From NCBI GenBank assembly GCA_003133205.1, contig PKWK01000207.1:2076-13924 (forward strand): a stretch of 11,849 bases of DNA, read 5' to 3'. The notes beneath the pieces are model-generated. The model worked only from the letters and a program-made list of their open reading frames with translations. It was not told where the DNA came from and made no database searches. Made by a program: the position numbers and the translations under genes. Numbering within the stretch: position 1 is the stretch's first letter; the number at the start of each line of letters is the position of its first letter. This DNA comes from Granulicella sp. (GTDB lineage: Bacteria > Acidobacteriota > Terriglobia > Terriglobales > Acidobacteriaceae). Shown piece after piece: positions 10,606 to 11,849 of the stretch.

Positions 10606-11847
10606 GTGTCCAATCCCATTCCGTCACCGGTTCCAATGCTCGACTTCTCCCGCCAGTTCGCCCCCCTGCGGCAGGAGATCCTCGACGCCATCACCCATGT
10701 CTGCGACTCGCAAACCTTCATTCTCGGCCCCCGGGTAGCCGCATTTGAGACTGCCGCGGCAGCAGCCTGCGCCTCATCCTTCGCGGTTGGATGCGCCAGC
10801 GGCACCGACGCGCTCTGGCTCGCTCTCGCCGCCGCCGGCATTGGCGATAGCACTGCGGCGGGTGCCCCAAGTCTCGCTTCTGAGACCTGGGCTGGGGCTC
10901 CTGCCGTCATCACCAGTCCCTTCAGCTTCTTCGCCAGCGCCAGTGCCATCATGCGCGCCGGCGCCCGCCCGCTCTTCGCAGACATCGACCCCCGCACCTT
11001 CAACCTTTCGCCGGAATCCGTCGCCGAAGTCCTCCGGACCCCCGCCGGCCAGAACGTCAAAGCCGTCCTCCCCGTCCACCTCTACGGTCAGTGTGCCGAT
11101 TGGGACGGTTTCACCGCGTTAGAGCGCGATCACCCGGGACTTCTCCTGATCGAAGACGCCGCCCAGGCTTTCGGCGCCGCATGGAACAACCGTCCCGCCG
11201 GCTCCCTGGGTGCCGCGGCCGCCTTCAGCTTCTACCCAACCAAGAACCTGGCCGCCTTCGGAGAAGCCGGCCTGGTCACCACCTCGGACCCACAACTCGA
11301 CCGGCGCGCCCGCTCCCTCCGCACCCACGGCATGACCCGCCGCTACTTCCACGACGAGGTCGGCTGGAACTGCCGCCTCGACGCCATCCAGGCCGCAGTC
11401 CTCGAGGTCAAACTGCGCTACTTGCCCCAGGGGAACCAGCAGCGCCGCAAACTCGCCGCCCGCTATGACCAACTCTTCCAGGCCGCAGGCCTTGCCGCCG
11501 GACCCGCCACCGCGACCCCAACTTCAGCCCCCGCCTCGACGAAAGACGGCGTCGTCCTCCCCTGGACCGACCCGCGCGCCACCCACGTCTTCCACCAGTA
11601 CGTCATCCGAGCCCCGCGCCGCGACGCCCTGCGCGACTACCTCACCGCCCGCCGCATCGGCAGCGAAATCTACTACCCCGTCCCCATCCACCTGCAGGCC
11701 GCCCTCAAAGACCTGGGCTACAAGCCCGGCGACTTCCCCCACGCCGAACGCGCCGCCGCCGAAGTTCTCGCTCTGCCCATGTACCCCGAACTCCGCGACG
11801 ACGAGCAGCAAACCGTAGTCGAAGCCATCCGCACCTTCTACGCCTGA
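10606..11847 (+). CDS. DegT/DnrJ/EryC1 family PLP-dependent sugar aminotransferase
   Basis: The family transfers an amino group to keto-sugar nucleotides for LPS, O-antigen or capsule sugars. Counting from the GTG at 10606 (413 residues), MLDFSRQFAPLRQEI is the usual N-terminus, SGTDAL (65-70) binds cofactor phosphate, IEDAAQAFGA carries the PLP Asp (D184), and SFYPTKNLAAFGEAG carries the Schiff-base Lys (K213). YYPVPIHLQ near 356-364 is typical of the WecE/WbpE-like group. Two low-complexity additions stand out: residues about 82-99, which include a palindromic DNA element, and an Ala/Pro/Thr loop at about 296-314. The start is uncertain: the GTG and an ATG at 10636 are both plausible and neither has a clear ribosome binding site. 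The exact sugar substrate cannot be told. The TGA ends two bases before the window end. Confidence 0.9.
   Translation: MSNPIPSPVPMLDFSRQFAPLRQEILDAITHVCDSQTFILGPRVAAFETAAAAACASSFAVGCASGTDALWLALAAAGIGDSTAAGAPSLASETWAGAPAVITSPFSFFASASAIMRAGARPLFADIDPRTFNLSPESVAEVLRTPAGQNVKAVLPVHLYGQCADWDGFTALERDHPGLLLIEDAAQAFGAAWNNRPAGSLGAAAAFSFYPTKNLAAFGEAGLVTTSDPQLDRRARSLRTHGMTRRYFHDEVGWNCRLDAIQAAVLEVKLRYLPQGNQQRRKLAARYDQLFQAAGLAAGPATATPTSAPASTKDGVVLPWTDPRATHVFHQYVIRAPRRDALRDYLTARRIGSEIYYPVPIHLQAALKDLGYKPGDFPHAERAAAEVLALPMYPELRDDEQQTVVEAIRTFYA
10866..10891. repeat. Palindromic REP-like element inside the aminotransferase gene
   Basis: CCCAAGTCTC (10866-10875) and GAGACCTGGG (10882-10891) pair over 10 positions with one mismatch around a GCTTCT loop. 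The element is preceded by GGGTGCC (10860-10866) and followed by CTGGGG. It lies in an in-frame stretch (AGAPSLASETWAGAPA) that is extra relative to the family. The GGGTGCCCCA-plus-hairpin form resembles dispersed repeats I associate with acidobacterial genomes, from memory only. Confidence 0.5.
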
Positions 11848-11849
11848 CT

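Overview
The window is GC-rich, about 11.8 kb, and densely coding. It looks like a chromosomal core region of an acidobacterium (Acidobacteriota, Terriglobia/Acidobacteriaceae type). This assignment is an inference. It rests on squalene-type hopanoid genes, an F-type ATP synthase cluster that starts at the b subunits without a and c, a b subunit with a signal-peptide-like N-terminus, several GTG starts, and a GGGTGCCCCA-type palindrome of a kind I associate with these genomes. No marker gene here settles the taxonomy.

Layout. Positions 1-1541 (+) hold the last codons of a squalene/phytoene synthase-like gene (probably hpnD) overlapping a complete hpnE, the FAD-dependent last step of bacterial squalene formation. 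Convergent with it, 8115-1654 (-) is a compact ATP synthase operon in the order b', b, delta, alpha, gamma, beta, epsilon (atpF', atpF, atpH, atpA, atpG, atpD, atpC), closed by a hairpin terminator in the hpnE/atpC gap. The membrane subunits a and c (atpB, atpE) are not at the head of the cluster, so they must be encoded outside this window.

The 359-base gap 8116-8474 contains a good promoter for the atp operon (-), an imperfect operator-like inverted repeat, and a divergent consensus-like promoter (+) that leads into about 90 bases of hairpin-rich, apparently noncoding sequence. This is a candidate small RNA and the least explained part of the window. Next, 10311-8475 (-) is an hfq-hflX pair (RNA chaperone and ribosome-associated GTPase) with a recognisable promoter and a long leader. 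Divergent from hfq, 10606-11847 (+) encodes a DegT/DnrJ/EryC1 sugar aminotransferase carrying an in-frame palindromic insertion.

Together these are housekeeping functions: energy conversion, membrane terpenoid synthesis, RNA regulation and envelope sugar synthesis. I see no phage, transposase, CRISPR array or defence island. The points worth a second look are the candidate RNA, the cysteine-free insertion in the gamma subunit at the place where photosynthetic gamma subunits carry their regulatory loop, the two-hydrophobic-segment b subunit, the palindrome inside the aminotransferase, and a heptanucleotide repeat between atpD and atpC.
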